A stretch of 64,000 nt of DNA from Paracoccus marcusii (GCF_028621715.1 NZ_CP117466.1:2802501-2866500), one strand, 5' to 3'; shown: positions 53,363 to 63,703, numbered from the stretch's first letter. The notes: generated from the sequence alone by a model not told the origin. Numbers and translations are program-made.

Positions 53363-54081
53363 GGGTATTTTTTCAAAGAAGAAGAGGTGAGGCGCGCCAT
53401 CAGTTCGGCGGCGGTGAAGGCGGCGATGATTTCGGGGCGCTTGTCGCGCGAGAAGCCTGCCCCGATGGGACAGGTCAGGCCGGCGGCGTCGACCCCGCGC
53501 GAGGCGGCGAAGCGTTCGAACTGGGCCCGCTTGGTGGCGCTGCCGATCATCCCGACATAGGGCAGGTCGGTGCGGGCAAGCGCCTCGGCCGCCAGCAGGA
53601 AATCCAGTGCGTGATCGTGGGTCACGATCACCACGGACGTGCCGGGCCGGGCTGCGCGGATCTGCGCCTCGGGCAAGGGGGTCAGCAGGGTCGGGCCGCT
53701 GGCCTGCGCCAGCTCCTCTGCCCGGCTGTCGATCAGCAGGGCGTTGACCGGCAGCGGTTCCAGCGCCCGGGCCAGGGCGCGCCCGACATGGCCCGCGCCA
53801 AAGATCAGCGCGTCGGCGTGATCCTGCGGCGCGGGGCCGTGGCGGTCCAGCGTCAGCACCACCCGCCCGCCGCAGCACTGGCCGATCTGGGGGCCCAACG
53901 GCACGTCCATGGTGGCATCGGCCTCGTCCCGCGCCAGCATCTGCCGCGCGCGGTCGATCGCCATGTATTCCAGCTGTCCACCGCCGATGGTGCCGGTGAC
54001 CCGGTCGGGGGTCACGAACATCTCGGCCCCCGCCTCCCGCGGGGTCGAGCCCAGGGCCCGGGTGACGCGGACGCGGATCAT
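53350..54081 (-). CDS. xdhC: Xanthine dehydrogenase accessory protein XdhC
   Basis: It receives and protects the molybdenum cofactor, helps its sulfuration and delivers it to XdhB. The 243-residue protein starts [18 protein letters not shown], has [10 protein letters not shown] and the Rossmann-type [14 protein letters not shown], and ends in [21 protein letters not shown]. It is shorter at the N-terminus than R. capsulatus XdhC, with no in-frame start upstream. The ATG overlaps the xdhB stop (ATGA). Confidence 0.93.
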   Translation of the reverse strand: MIRVRVTRALGSTPREAGAEMFVTPDRVTGTIGGGQLEYMAIDRARQMLARDEADATMDVPLGPQIGQCCGGRVVLTLDRHGPAPQDHADALIFGAGHVGRALARALEPLPVNALLIDSRAEELAQASGPTLLTPLPEAQIRAARPGTSVVIVTHDHALDFLLAAEALARTDLPYVGMIGSATKRAQFERFAASRGVDAAGLTCPIGAGFSRDKRPEIIAAFTAAELMARLTSSSLKKYPCNS

Positions 54082-56387
54082 CCGCGCAGCCGCTCGACCG
54101 CCATCAGCACGCGTTCGGGCGTGGCGGGCGCATCCAGACGCGCAGGCGTGCGATAGTCGGCGACCGAGGCCACGGCCATGTTGATCGCCTCGAACACGCT
54201 GATGCCCAGGACGAAGGGCGGTTCTCCGACGGCCTTGGACCGCTTGATGGTCCGCTCGCTGGCCTCGGACCAGTCGGCCAGCGCGACGTTGAAGATGCGC
54301 GGGCTGTCGCTAGCAAGAGGCACCTTGTAGGTCGACGGCGCATGGGTGCGCAGGCGCCCCTTGGCATCCCACCACAATTCCTCGGTCGTCAGCCAGCCGG
54401 CACCCTGGACGAACGCGCCCTCGACCTGACCGCGGTCCAGCACCGGGTTCAGGCTGCGGCCCACGTCGTGCAGGACGTCGGCGCGGTCGATGACGTATTC
54501 GCCGGTCAGCGTGTCCACCGACACCTCGGCCACCGCGGCGCCATAGGCGAAATAGTAGAACGGCCGCCCCTGCCCCGTCGTCCGGTCCCAGTGGATCTTG
54601 GGCGTCTTGTAGAAGCCTGCCGCCGACAGCTGGATGCGCGCCATGTAGGCCGCGCGGATCACCTGGGCAAAGGGGATCATCTGATCGCCCGCCCGCACGT
54701 GACCCGGCACGAAGGCCACCTGGTCGGGGGCGACCTGCCATTTTTCGGCCACGAAGGTCACCAGGCGCGCCTTGATCTGTTCCGCCGCATCCAGCGCCGC
54801 CATGCCGTTCAGGTCGGTCCCCGAGGACGCCGCCGTGGCCGAGGTGTTCGGCACCTTTTCCGTGGTGGTCTTGGTGATCTTGATGCGGCTCAGGTCACAC
54901 TGGAACGCCTCGGCGACCACCTGGGCCACCTTGGTGTTCAGACCCTGCCCCATCTCGGTCCCGCCGTGATTCAGGTGGATCGAGCCGTCGGAATAGACAT
55001 GGATCAGCGCCCCTGCCTGGTTGAACCAGGTCGCGGTGAAGCTGATGCCGAACTTCACCGGGGTCAGCGCGATGCCCTTGCGGATCACCCCACCCTTGGC
55101 GTTCCAGTCCAGCACCGCCTGCCTGCGGGCGTGATAATCGCTGCTGGCCTCCAGCTCATCGAAGATGCGCGGCAGGATCTGGTCCTGCACCGTCTGGTGA
55201 TAGGGCGTCAGCTGGCCGTTCTGGTACAGGTTGCGCTTGCGCACCTCCAGCGGGTCCATGCCCAAGGCATAGGCGATCTCCTCGACCATGCGTTCGGCCA
55301 CGATGGCACCCTGGGGACCGCCAAAGCCGCGAAAGGCGGTGTTGCTGACGGTGTTCGTCTTCATCGGGTGGCTACTGATGCGCACGTCGGGATAAAAATA
55401 GGCGTTGTCGGCGTGAAACAGCGCCCGGTCGGTCACCGGCCCCGACAGGTCAGCCGAAAAGCCGCAACGGGCATAGAAATCGCCCTCCACCGACCGGATG
55501 CGGCCGTCATCGTCAAAGCCCACGGCGTAATCCACCACGAAATCGTGCCGCTTGCCCGTGGCGATCATGTCGTCGTCCCGGTCTGGGCGGATCTTGACCG
55601 TCCGGTTCCAGCGCTTGGCCGCGACGGCCGCGACGCAGGCGAACAGGTTCATCTGCGTTTCCTTGCCGCCGAAACCGCCACCCATGCGCCGCACGTTCAC
55701 CACGACCGCGTTGCTGGGTACCCCCAGGACGTGGGCCACCATGTGCTGCACCTCGGACGGGTGCTGGGTCGAGACGTGCAGGACGACCTCGTCATCCTCG
55801 CCCGGCACGGCCATCGCGATCTGGCCCTCCAGATAGAAGTGGTCCTGCCCGCCGATGGCAAAACGACCCTCGATCCGGCGCGGCGCGGCGGCCATCGCCG
55901 CAGGCGCATCGCCGCGCTTGAGGGTAAGGGGGTCGGTGACATAGCCCATGCCCGCGTCGCGCGCCGCGATCGGGTCCAGCGCATGGGACAGCATGTCATA
56001 GTCGATCCGCGCCTTGTGCGCCGCGCGGCGCGCCTGGTCGCGCGTTTCGGCGATGACCGCAAAGACCGGCTGGCCCCAGAACTGCACCACGCCTTCGGCG
56101 AAGATCGGGTCGTCGTTCTTGCCGTTGGGCGACACGTCGTTGACGCCCGGCAGATCGGCCGCCGTCAGGATGCCCAGCACGCCCGGCTGCGCCAGCGTGT
56201 CGGTGAAATCCATGCCCGTGATGCGGCCATGGGCGCAGGACGACAGGCCCAGATAGGCGTGGATGGTGCCTGTGGGCTCGACCAGATCGTCGGTGTATTC
56301 GGCACGGCCGGTGACATGCTTGGCGGCGCTGTCATGGGCGGTGTCCTGATGGGCCTGGCCCGTGATGGTCGCGGTGTCGTCCTTCAT
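54078..56387 (-). CDS. xdhB: Xanthine dehydrogenase, molybdopterin-binding subunit
   Basis: The large subunit hydroxylates hypoxanthine and xanthine to urate at a molybdenum centre. The 769-residue protein has the cofactor motifs [23 protein letters not shown] and [10 protein letters not shown]. The catalytic Glu is in [10 protein letters not shown] near the C-terminus, matching bacterial XdhB. It begins three bases after the xdhA stop. Electrons pass to the FeS/FAD subunit. Confidence 0.96.
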   Translation of the reverse strand: MKDDTATITGQAHQDTAHDSAAKHVTGRAEYTDDLVEPTGTIHAYLGLSSCAHGRITGMDFTDTLAQPGVLGILTAADLPGVNDVSPNGKNDDPIFAEGVVQFWGQPVFAVIAETRDQARRAAHKARIDYDMLSHALDPIAARDAGMGYVTDPLTLKRGDAPAAMAAAPRRIEGRFAIGGQDHFYLEGQIAMAVPGEDDEVVLHVSTQHPSEVQHMVAHVLGVPSNAVVVNVRRMGGGFGGKETQMNLFACVAAVAAKRWNRTVKIRPDRDDDMIATGKRHDFVVDYAVGFDDDGRIRSVEGDFYARCGFSADLSGPVTDRALFHADNAYFYPDVRISSHPMKTNTVSNTAFRGFGGPQGAIVAERMVEEIAYALGMDPLEVRKRNLYQNGQLTPYHQTVQDQILPRIFDELEASSDYHARRQAVLDWNAKGGVIRKGIALTPVKFGISFTATWFNQAGALIHVYSDGSIHLNHGGTEMGQGLNTKVAQVVAEAFQCDLSRIKITKTTTEKVPNTSATAASSGTDLNGMAALDAAEQIKARLVTFVAEKWQVAPDQVAFVPGHVRAGDQMIPFAQVIRAAYMARIQLSAAGFYKTPKIHWDRTTGQGRPFYYFAYGAAVAEVSVDTLTGEYVIDRADVLHDVGRSLNPVLDRGQVEGAFVQGAGWLTTEELWWDAKGRLRTHAPSTYKVPLASDSPRIFNVALADWSEASERTIKRSKAVGEPPFVLGISVFEAINMAVASVADYRTPARLDAPATPERVLMAVERLRG

Positions 56388-56390
56388 GGC

Positions 56391-57839
56391 CTAGACTCCT
56401 TCGCTCTGGCGCAGCCGCACGGGCAGGCCGGGTTCGGATTGCTCCAGCCAGAACCGCCGGATCAGGTTGCGTGCGACCGTAGCGCGGTATTCCGCGCTGG
56501 CGCGCATGTCGGACAGCGGCTGGAAATCCTCCGCGATCGCGCGGGCGGCGGCATCGAAGCTTGCCGCCGCGAAGGGCTGCCCCTGCAGCGCGGCCTCGGC
56601 ACGGCGGGCGCGCTTGGGCGTTCCGGCCATGCCGCCGAAGGCCAGCCGCGCGCGGGCGATCATGCCGTCCGCCACGTCGATGCAGAACCCCGCCGCGACA
56701 GAGGTGATATCGCTGTCGCGCCGCTTGCTGACCTTGTAGGCGGCGATGCGCGCCTGGGGCTGCGTAGGGATCAGGACCTCCTCGACGAACTCGCCTTTCT
56801 GGCGGTCCTGCTTGCCGTAGTCGATGAAGAAATCCTCCAGCGGCAGCTCGCGGCGCGTGTCGCCCCGGCGCAGGACGATCCGCGCGTCCAGCGCGATCAG
56901 CAAGGGCGGCGTATCCCCGATCGGAGAGCCGTTGGCGATGTTCGCCCCGATGGTGCCGGCATTGCGCACCTGCCAGCCGCCGATGCGCGACCAGTATTCG
57001 GCGGCCTGCGGAACATGGCGGGCGATCAGGGGCGCGGCCTCGCTGTAGGTCACGCCGGCACCCAGGCGGATCATGCCGTCCTCGACCGTGATGTCCTTCA
57101 TCAGGTGACCGATGAAGATGGCCGGGCTGATGTCGCGCATGAACTTGGTGACCCACAACCCGACATCGGTGGCGCCCGCGACCAGCGTCGCCTTGGGTTC
57201 GTCCAGCAGCAGTTGGGCCAGATCGTCGGTATCGGCGGGGACAAGCGCCCGGTCCGCTCCGCGCGCAAGCGAAACCCGTGCGCCACGCATCCCGGCCAGG
57301 CGCGCGGCCACCGCGTCGCGTTCGCGGGACAGCGCGTCCTGGGCCTGCCCTCCGGCCGCGCCCGCGGCCAGGGCCGCGCGGATGATCGGCGCATAGCCCG
57401 TGCAGCGGCAGATGTTGCCCTGCAGCGCGGTCTCGATCTCGGTGGCATCGGCATCGGGATTGGTCATCCACAGCCCGTAGAGCGCCATCACGATGCCCGG
57501 CGTGCAGAAGCCGCACTGGCTGCCGTGATGGTCCACCATCGCGGCCTGGACCGGGTGCAGACCGCCATCGGGGCCGCGCAGATGCTCGATCGTGACGATA
57601 TGGGTGGCATGGCACGAGGCCAGCAGCCGGATGCAGGCGTTCACCGGCTCATAGACCAGCCCCGTGGCGGTCAGGCGTCCCGCAAGCACCGTGCAGGCGC
57701 CGCAATCGCCCTCGGCGCAGCCCTCCTTGGTGCCGGTCATCCGGCGCGCAATGCGCAGATGATCCAGCAGCGTGTCCGAAGCGCCGACCTCTGTCAGGGC
57801 GATCTCGGTGTCGTTCAGAAGAAACCGCAGCTGGGTCAT
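56391..57839 (-). CDS. xdhA: Xanthine dehydrogenase, FeS/FAD subunit
   Basis: The small subunit relays electrons to NAD. The 482-residue protein has two [2Fe-2S] sites at the N-terminus ([11 protein letters not shown] with a further Cys, then CGFCTPG...CRCTGY) and a FAD domain ([29 protein letters not shown]). Domain order matches R. capsulatus XdhA. It is the first gene of xdhA-xdhB-xdhC-guaD. The upstream 57841-57866 contains CTTGG-T-CCAAG, a short palindrome that could be a regulator site. Confidence 0.96.
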   Translation of the reverse strand: MTQLRFLLNDTEIALTEVGASDTLLDHLRIARRMTGTKEGCAEGDCGACTVLAGRLTATGLVYEPVNACIRLLASCHATHIVTIEHLRGPDGGLHPVQAAMVDHHGSQCGFCTPGIVMALYGLWMTNPDADATEIETALQGNICRCTGYAPIIRAALAAGAAGGQAQDALSRERDAVAARLAGMRGARVSLARGADRALVPADTDDLAQLLLDEPKATLVAGATDVGLWVTKFMRDISPAIFIGHLMKDITVEDGMIRLGAGVTYSEAAPLIARHVPQAAEYWSRIGGWQVRNAGTIGANIANGSPIGDTPPLLIALDARIVLRRGDTRRELPLEDFFIDYGKQDRQKGEFVEEVLIPTQPQARIAAYKVSKRRDSDITSVAAGFCIDVADGMIARARLAFGGMAGTPKRARRAEAALQGQPFAAASFDAAARAIAEDFQPLSDMRASAEYRATVARNLIRRFWLEQSEPGLPVRLRQSEGV

Positions 57840-58029
57840 GATAGCCTTTCCTTGCCTTGGTCCAAGTCTACGGCCTGGCGGTGCGTTTCGAAATCGGCTG
57901 TGATCTAGAAGACTTTACACGTTCCGTTGAAAGCGGGCCACCGTCACATGGCGTCAGGCGCGAAAGCCGCGCCACCTGCGACAATCTTCGGCAGCCCTTT
58001 CCAGCGGTGGCCGACCTTGCCGGGGGCGC

Positions 58030-58071
58030 AAAAAGGCGCGGCGGCCCCCCATCGAGGGGGGCCGCCGCGCC
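58030..58071 (-). terminator. Strong intrinsic terminator after puuD
   Basis: A perfect 16-base GC stem (58035-58050 with 58056-58071) over a five-base loop is followed on the minus strand by five T. It lies about 65 bases after the puuD stop. It also insulates the xdhA promoter region. Confidence 0.88.
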
Positions 58072-58089
58072 CGGGGGACTGCGCCCCCG
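58072..58089. repeat. Short GC stem-loop resembling the 10477 element
   Basis: CGGGGG pairs with CCCCCG over six bases (ACTGCG), without a T-run. It directly abuts the puuD terminator and resembles the first hairpin at 10477-10496. Confidence 0.3.
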
Positions 58090-58134
58090 TGTCCAGCCGT
58101 TGCGCGGGCCGTTGTCGTTCAGCGAGGGACAGTC

Positions 58135-59388
58135 CTACAGGCCCGCGACCCCCAGGGGTCCGACCTCGCGGAACCAGCGCAGGATCGCGTCGCGTTCGGC
58201 GTCCTCCATCCCGGTGATGTTCGCAGGGGGCATCGCGTCGGTCAGTCCCGCCTGGACATAGACCTGATGCGCGGCGCGGGCGATGTCGGCGGGCGTCTCC
58301 AGCAGGACGCCCTTGGGCGCGGTGCGGATGCCGTCCCAGACCGGTTCGCGCGCATGGCACATCGAACAGCGGCCGATGACGGCCTGGCTGGCATCCTCGA
58401 ACCCCTCGGCCTCGGCGAAGCGCGTCTCGACCGGGGTCAGGGGCCGGGCCATCGCCTCATCATAGCTGTCCTGGTTCACGCCGATCGACGCCAGCCACAT
58501 CACCCCGATGAACAGCATCGTCGTGACCGCCCATGTCCACCACTGGTATCCCTTGCGGGCATGCATGGTGTTGAAGAAGTGCCGGATGGTCACACCCATC
58601 AGGAAGATCAGCGCTGCGATCAGCCAGTTGTACTGGCTGGCGAAGGCCAGCGGGTAGTGGTTCGACAGCATCAGGAAGATGACCGGCAGCGTCAGGTAGT
58701 TGTTGTGCGTCGACCGCAGCTTGGCGATCTTGCCGTATTTCGGGTCGGCGGGGCGCCCGGCCTTCAGGTCGGCAACGACGATGCGCTGGTTCGGCATGAT
58801 GATCAGGAACACGTTCGCGGTCATGATCGTCGCGGTGAAGGCGCCCAGATGCAGCAGCGCCGCGCGGCCCGTGAAGATCTGGTCATAGGCCCAGCCCATC
58901 GCCACCAGCGCCGCAAACAGCAGCAGCATCAGCACCGTGGGACGGTTGCCCAGGGGCGACTTGCACAGCCCGTCATAGATCAGCCAGCCCACCGCCAGCG
59001 ACCCGCCCGAGATCAGGATCGCCTGCCAGATCGCCAGGTCGGCCTTGGCAGGCTCGATCAGGTACAGGTTGGCGCCGGCCCAATAGGTGACCATCAGCAG
59101 CGCGGCCCCAGACAGCCAGGTCGCATAGCTTTCCCATTTGAACCAGGTCAGATGCTCGGGCATGCGCTCGGGCGCGACCAGGTACTTGCGGATGTGATAG
59201 AACCCCCCGCCGTGGACCTGCCATTCCTCGCCATGCGCGCCCTTGGGAAGGTCGGGTGCCTTCTGCAGGCCCAGGTCCAGCGCGATGAAGTAGAACGACG
59301 ACCCGATCCACGCGATGGCGGTGATCACGTGCAGCCAGCGGACGGCAAAGGAGAGGAACTCCCACAGGATAGCGATTTCCGGGATCAT
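58135..59388 (-). CDS. puuD: Membrane urate oxidase PuuD with C-terminal cytochrome c domain
   Basis: It oxidises urate to 5-hydroxyisourate. The 417-residue protein has about eight membrane helices in the DUF989 domain (about 1-310), opening FAVRWLHVITAIAWIGSSFYF, and a C-terminal cytochrome c domain with CSMCH at 341-345 and a likely Met ligand in AMPPANITGM. The family sends electrons to the respiratory chain rather than making hydrogen peroxide as uricase does. It follows uraH, whose stop is one base from its start. Confidence 0.95.
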   Translation of the reverse strand: MIPEIAILWEFLSFAVRWLHVITAIAWIGSSFYFIALDLGLQKAPDLPKGAHGEEWQVHGGGFYHIRKYLVAPERMPEHLTWFKWESYATWLSGAALLMVTYWAGANLYLIEPAKADLAIWQAILISGGSLAVGWLIYDGLCKSPLGNRPTVLMLLLFAALVAMGWAYDQIFTGRAALLHLGAFTATIMTANVFLIIMPNQRIVVADLKAGRPADPKYGKIAKLRSTHNNYLTLPVIFLMLSNHYPLAFASQYNWLIAALIFLMGVTIRHFFNTMHARKGYQWWTWAVTTMLFIGVMWLASIGVNQDSYDEAMARPLTPVETRFAEAEGFEDASQAVIGRCSMCHAREPVWDGIRTAPKGVLLETPADIARAAHQVYVQAGLTDAMPPANITGMEDAERDAILRWFREVGPLGVAGL

Positions 59389-59389
59389 C

Positions 59390-59740
59390 TCAGCTGCCCC
59401 GATAGGTGGAATAGCCGAACGGAGAGACCAGCAGCGGCACGTGGTAATGGTCGTTCTGCGACATGCCGAAGCGGATCGGGATCACGTCCAGAAAGCGGGG
59501 GCTTTCGGGCGCCACGCCCGACGCGTCCATCCAGGCGCCGGCATGGAATTCCAGCTCGTAGGTGCCGGTGGCGAAATCGCCCGCCGGCAGGATATGCGCA
59601 TCGGTGCGCCCGTCGTCATTGGTCACCATGCGCGCGATCTCCTCGCGCGCGGGCGACAGCCGGAACAGCACCACCTGCATCCCGCGCGCGGGCAGCCCGC
59701 GCGCCGTGTCCAGAACATGCGTTGTCAGAAAACCCGACAT
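59390..59740 (-). CDS. uraH: 5-Hydroxyisourate hydrolase (transthyretin-like)
   Basis: It hydrolyses the unstable product of PuuD to OHCU. The 116-residue protein has the conserved TTHVLDTARG at the N-terminus, the GRTDAHI region and the C-terminal signature HYHVPLLVSPFGYSTYRGS. Length is typical of bacterial enzymes. The start at 59740 has GGGGGAT upstream. The OHCU decarboxylase uraD is not in the window and may follow puuE. Confidence 0.96.
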   Translation of the reverse strand: MSGFLTTHVLDTARGLPARGMQVVLFRLSPAREEIARMVTNDDGRTDAHILPAGDFATGTYELEFHAGAWMDASGVAPESPRFLDVIPIRFGMSQNDHYHVPLLVSPFGYSTYRGS

Positions 59741-59783
59741 GAAATCCCCCCGTCTTGATCGTTCCTGCGCCGTGATACCCGAT

Positions 59784-59815
59784 TTGTCCAAGGGCGGCAG
59801 GGGCTTGATGGACAA
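59784..59815. promoter_or_regulatory. Inverted repeat upstream of uraH
   Basis: TTGTCCA, 18 bases, TGGACAA. It is perfect over seven bases and lies in the 107-base gap between the permease and uraH. It could be two half-sites for a regulator or a weak hairpin. Confidence 0.3.
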
Positions 59816-59847
59816 GGCAGTCTTAAGAAACCGTGCATAATCGACCC

Positions 59848-61326
59848 TCAGTGATCGGCCAGCCGACCGGCCTCGGCCAGTTCAGCCTCGTCCGCGGGGG
59901 CTGCACCGTTGTAGAACCAGTTCAGCGCCACCGCGCTGACCGCGGCCAGCAGGATGCCCGAATGGATCAGCGCATGGATCGCATGGGGCAGCCACTGCTT
60001 GAAGTTCGGGGCGACCAGCGGGATCATCGCCATGCCGATGCTGATGGCCACGACGAACAGATTGTGGCGGTTGGCGGTGAAGTCGACACGGCTCAGGATG
60101 CGGATGCCGGTGGCGGCGACCATTCCGAACATCACCAGCCCGGCGCCGCCCAGCACGGTGGTCGGCAGGCTTTCGACCAGCGCGCCCATCTTGGGGATCA
60201 GGCCCAGCACGATCATGATGATGCCGCCCGCCACGCAGACGAACCGCGACCGGATGCCCGTGACCCCCACCAGCCCGACGTTCTGCGAGAACGAGGTATA
60301 GGGGAAGGTGTTGAAGATGCCGCCCAGCATCGTGCCCAGACCGTCGGCACGCAGGCCCGCGGCCAGGCCGCGCGAATTGATCGGACGGCGGCACATATCC
60401 GACAGCGCCAGGAACATGCCCGTCGATTCGATCATCACCACGATCATCACCAGGACCATCGTGACGATCATCACCGGGTCAAAGGTCGGAAGACCGAAAT
60501 GGAACGGCTTGATGACGGCGAACCAAGCGGCCTCTCCGACCTTGTCGAACTGCATCAGCCCCATCGCCGCCGCGGCGACGCCGCCCACGGCGATGCCCAG
60601 CAGCACCGCGATGTTGGCCATGAAGCCGCGGGCGAACCGCGACACCAGCAGGATCGTGCCCAGCACCAGCACCGCGATCAGGATGTTCGTCCCCGAAGCA
60701 TAGGCGGGGTTCGGCATGGCGGGCGCCAGGCGCAGCCCCTCGGGCACGCCGCCCGCGGCGATGGCGCCGTCCAGCCAGGCCTGCTGCGCGGGATCGACCA
60801 GCAACGGTGCGGTCGGACCGACCGGCAGGCCGAAGATCCAGTTGATCCCGATGGGCATCAGGCTGATGCCGATGGCCAGGATGACCGTGCCGGTGACGAC
60901 GGGCGGAAAGAACCGCAGGACCCGCCCGATCAACGGCGCCAGCAGGATGGCGATGAGGCCCGCCGCGATGATCGCCCCGAACAGCGCGCGCGCCCCGTCT
61001 GTGCCCGGCGTCTGGCCCGCGATGGCGACCATCGGCCCCACGGCCGCAAAGGTCACGCCCATCATCACCGGCAGGCGGATGCCGAAATACTGGGTCATGC
61101 CCAGGCTTTGGATCAGGGTCGCCAGTCCGCAGACGAACAGGTCGGCCGAGATCAGGAAGGCCACCTCCTCGGGCGGCAGCTGCAGGGCACGGCCCACGAT
61201 CAGCGGCACCGCGATGGCGCCCGCATACATGACCAGCACGTGCTGGAACCCCAGCGTGATCAATCGCCCCGTGGGCAGCATCTGGTCGACGGGATGGACC
61301 TGGGTCCGGGAAAGGCTGTCTGTCAT
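59848..61326 (-). CDS. Purine permease of the NCS2 family (xanthine/urate type)
   Basis: A 492-residue membrane transporter with about 14 helices. NCS2 motifs QHVLVMYAGAIAVPLIVG near the N-terminus and GLIPKMGALVESLPTTVLGGAGLVMFG are present, as is the family motif in NVGLVGVTGIRSRFVC. Such permeases import xanthine, urate or uracil with protons or sodium. The place next to uraH and puuD suggests xanthine or urate. Divergent from the IclR gene. Confidence 0.92.
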   Translation of the reverse strand: MTDSLSRTQVHPVDQMLPTGRLITLGFQHVLVMYAGAIAVPLIVGRALQLPPEEVAFLISADLFVCGLATLIQSLGMTQYFGIRLPVMMGVTFAAVGPMVAIAGQTPGTDGARALFGAIIAAGLIAILLAPLIGRVLRFFPPVVTGTVILAIGISLMPIGINWIFGLPVGPTAPLLVDPAQQAWLDGAIAAGGVPEGLRLAPAMPNPAYASGTNILIAVLVLGTILLVSRFARGFMANIAVLLGIAVGGVAAAAMGLMQFDKVGEAAWFAVIKPFHFGLPTFDPVMIVTMVLVMIVVMIESTGMFLALSDMCRRPINSRGLAAGLRADGLGTMLGGIFNTFPYTSFSQNVGLVGVTGIRSRFVCVAGGIIMIVLGLIPKMGALVESLPTTVLGGAGLVMFGMVAATGIRILSRVDFTANRHNLFVVAISIGMAMIPLVAPNFKQWLPHAIHALIHSGILLAAVSAVALNWFYNGAAPADEAELAEAGRLADH

Positions 61327-61449
61327 GGCGGGCTCCCCTTCTGATGTCGCGTCGTGGTTGCGCGACTGACCCAGACCTAGCTTGGCCCGTCATTTTCCCG
61401 AAACGGATTTTCAGGGCGACGTCGGCACCCTACCCCCGGCTGCCCGAAA

Positions 61450-61489
61450 TCCCGGCACCGAATCCGCCCCTGCCCAGCCCGTGCCGGGA
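61450..61489. promoter_or_regulatory. Inverted repeat in the permease-IclR intergenic region
   Basis: TCCCGGCAC and GTGCCGGGA form a nine-base perfect inverted repeat 22 bases apart, in the middle of the 268-base divergent region. It could be an operator pair or a hairpin; no T-run follows. Confidence 0.3.
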
Positions 61490-61507
61490 ACCCGCGGCGA
61501 CCGAAAA

Positions 61508-61522
61508 TGGAAATGTTTTCTA
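61508..61522. promoter_or_regulatory. Candidate IclR-type operator
   Basis: TGGAAA, three bases, TTTCTA: five of six positions are symmetric. It resembles the TGGAAA-centred sites of AllR and other IclR-type purine regulators. It lies 73-87 bases before the IclR start, in the divergent region with the purine permease. Confidence 0.45.
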
Positions 61523-61594
61523 AGCGTTGGCTTTTTGGCTTGCGAGGCGTCATTTTCGCCCGCATCTAAAGGCAGCATTAACAAGGGACGCATA

Positions 61595-62395
61595 ATGGCC
61601 GACCCGACCCGCAAGCGGGGGCGCCCCCGCAAGACCCTGCCCGACGCACCGGGCACCGTGCAGTCGCTGGACCGGGCGCTGGACCTTCTGGACCTGCTGG
61701 CGGCCCATCCCGGCCTGACCTTGTCCGAGGTGGCGGACCGATCGGCACAGCCGCCCTCGACCGTCCACCGGGTGCTGCACACGCTGGCCGCGCGCGGCAT
61801 GGCCGAAAGCGACCCCGCGACGCAGGCCTGGAACATCGGGCCGCAGGCGTTCCGCCTGGGATCGGCCTTCATGCGCCGGTCGGGCCTTGTGGAACGCGCC
61901 CGCCCGATCATGCGCGCGCTGATGGAACATACCGGCGAAACCGCGAACCTGGGCATCCTGCAGGGCGACAGCGTGCTGTTCCTGTCCCAGGTCGAGACGT
62001 CCGAGACGATCCGCGCGTTCTTTCCCCCCGGCACCCGGTCGCCCCTGCACGCATCGGGGATCGGCAAGGCGCTGCTGGCGTTCCGGCCCGACAGCGTCGC
62101 GGCACTGGGTCCCCTGGCGCGGTTCACCGACACCACGCTGACCGACCCCGTGGCGCTGGAGGCAGACCTGGCCCGCATCCGGCACCGCGGCTTTTCCTTC
62201 GACGACGAGGAACGCAGCCGGGGCATGCGCTGCATCGCGGCCCCCGTCTTCGATCTGTCCGGAGAGGCGATCGCCGGGATCAGCGTCAGCGGCCCCACGC
62301 ACCGCATCGGGGCCGAACACGTCAAGACCCTGGGCGCGGTGGTGGCCGCCGCTGCGGCCAACCTGTCCGATGCCTTGGGCGGCCCGACCCGCTGA
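61595..62395 (+). CDS. IclR-family regulator of purine catabolism
   Basis: A 266-residue regulator. After a basic N-terminus it has the helix-turn-helix at about residues 40-62 (LSEVADRSAQPPSTVHRVLHTL) and an effector domain with ETANLGILQGDSVLFLSQVE, ASGIGKALLAF and GMRCIAAPVFDLSGEAIAGISVSGP. It is flanked by two purine permeases and lies in the urate cluster, so allantoin, urate or glyoxylate are plausible ligands by analogy with AllR. The start at 61595 follows AAGGGA; the open frame to 61382 is not protein-like. Confidence 0.9.
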   Translation: MADPTRKRGRPRKTLPDAPGTVQSLDRALDLLDLLAAHPGLTLSEVADRSAQPPSTVHRVLHTLAARGMAESDPATQAWNIGPQAFRLGSAFMRRSGLVERARPIMRALMEHTGETANLGILQGDSVLFLSQVETSETIRAFFPPGTRSPLHASGIGKALLAFRPDSVAALGPLARFTDTTLTDPVALEADLARIRHRGFSFDDEERSRGMRCIAAPVFDLSGEAIAGISVSGPTHRIGAEHVKTLGAVVAAAAANLSDALGGPTR

Positions 62396-62401
62396 CCGGG
62401 G

Positions 62402-63703
62402 TCAGTGCGCGCCGAACAGCGCGAACTTGGCCACGAACAGGGCCGCGATGATCCAGGTCGCGGCATGCACCTCGCGCGCGCGGCCGGTCAGCAGCTTGAT
62501 CACGGCATAGCTGATGAAGCCGAAGGCCAAGCCGTTGGCGATGGAATAAGTCAGCGGCATGGCGATGGCGGTCAGCACCGAAGGCGCGGCCTCGGTCACG
62601 TCGTCCCAGCTGACCTCGGCCAGCTCGCGCACCATCAGCGTCGCGACATACAGAAGGGCGGGCGCGGTCGCATAGGCGGGCACCGACCCGGCCAGCGGCG
62701 CAAAGAACATCGCGGCCAGGAACAGCAGGCCCACGACCACGGCGGTCAGGCCGGTCCGGCCCCCCGCCTGCACGCCCGACGCGCTTTCCACATAGGCGGT
62801 CGTCGAGGACGTGCCCAGCAGCGCACCGGCCGTGATCGCGGTCGAATCCGCCATCAGCGCGCGGCCCAGGTTCTTGTTCTTGTGGGTCGGCCCCTCGGTC
62901 AGCAGGCCCGCGCGCTTGGCCACGCCGATCAGCGTGCCGGTGGCGTCGAAGACCTCGACCAGGACCATGACCAGAACGACCTGGAAGATGCCGAAGGTCA
63001 GCGCGCCCATCAGGTCCATCTGCAGGAAGGTCGGCGCGATCGACGGCGGCATGGACATGACGCCCGAAAACTGGCTGACGCCAAGAACGATCGCCGCGAC
63101 CGTCACCACCAGAATGCCGATCAGGATCGCCCCCGTGACCCGCAGCGCATCCAGCGTCACGATCAGGAAGAACCCGCAGATCGTCAGCAGCGTGCCCGTG
63201 GCTGTCAGATCGCCCAGCGCGACCAGCGTCGCGGGGTTGCCCACCACGATGCCCGACGACTGCAGCGCGATGATCGCCAGGAACAGCCCGATGCCCGCCG
63301 CGATGGCGCTGCGCATCGATGCGGGGATGCCCGCGATCAGCCAGCGCCGGATGCCCGTCAGCGACAAGAACAGGAAGATCATCCCGCTAATGAACACCGC
63401 GCCCAGCGCCTGCTGCCAGGTAAAGCCCATGACGCCCACGACGGTGAAGGCGAAGAAGGCGTTCAGCCCCATGCCCGGCGCCATGCCGATGGGCCAGTTG
63501 GCCCACATCCCCATGATCAGCGAGCCCAGCGCCGCGGCAAGGCAGGTCGCGACGAAGACCGCGTCGCGGTCCATGCCGGTTGTGGACAGAATGTCCGGAT
63601 TGACGAAGATGATATATGCCATCGTCAGGAAGGTGGTGATCCCGGCGATCACCTCCGTCCTGACGCTGCTGCCTTTTTCGGCAAGTCCAAAATAGCGTTC
63701 CAT
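62402..63703 (-). CDS. NCS2 permease of the AzgA/GhxP type (guanine/hypoxanthine)
   Basis: A 433-residue membrane transporter. It starts MERYFGLAEKGSSVRTEVIAGITTFLTMAYIIFVNPDIL, the signature of AzgA-like purine permeases, and has GTSSTTAYVESASGVQAGGRTGLTAV, typical of GhxP, GhxQ and PbuG. These import guanine and hypoxanthine. It is distinct from the first NCS2 gene, so the cluster has two purine importers of different classes. It is convergent with the IclR gene and divergent from puuE. The start at 63703 is well supported. Confidence 0.93.
   Translation of the reverse strand: MERYFGLAEKGSSVRTEVIAGITTFLTMAYIIFVNPDILSTTGMDRDAVFVATCLAAALGSLIMGMWANWPIGMAPGMGLNAFFAFTVVGVMGFTWQQALGAVFISGMIFLFLSLTGIRRWLIAGIPASMRSAIAAGIGLFLAIIALQSSGIVVGNPATLVALGDLTATGTLLTICGFFLIVTLDALRVTGAILIGILVVTVAAIVLGVSQFSGVMSMPPSIAPTFLQMDLMGALTFGIFQVVLVMVLVEVFDATGTLIGVAKRAGLLTEGPTHKNKNLGRALMADSTAITAGALLGTSSTTAYVESASGVQAGGRTGLTAVVVGLLFLAAMFFAPLAGSVPAYATAPALLYVATLMVRELAEVSWDDVTEAAPSVLTAIAMPLTYSIANGLAFGFISYAVIKLLTGRAREVHAATWIIAALFVAKFALFGAH

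Noticed and set aside
54342..57908. Open frame of 1188 codons on the plus strand
   Set aside because: It is the mirror of xdhA and xdhB. High GC and codon bias remove stops from the antisense frame. Its translation is rich in Arg, Gly, His and Asp without any domain.
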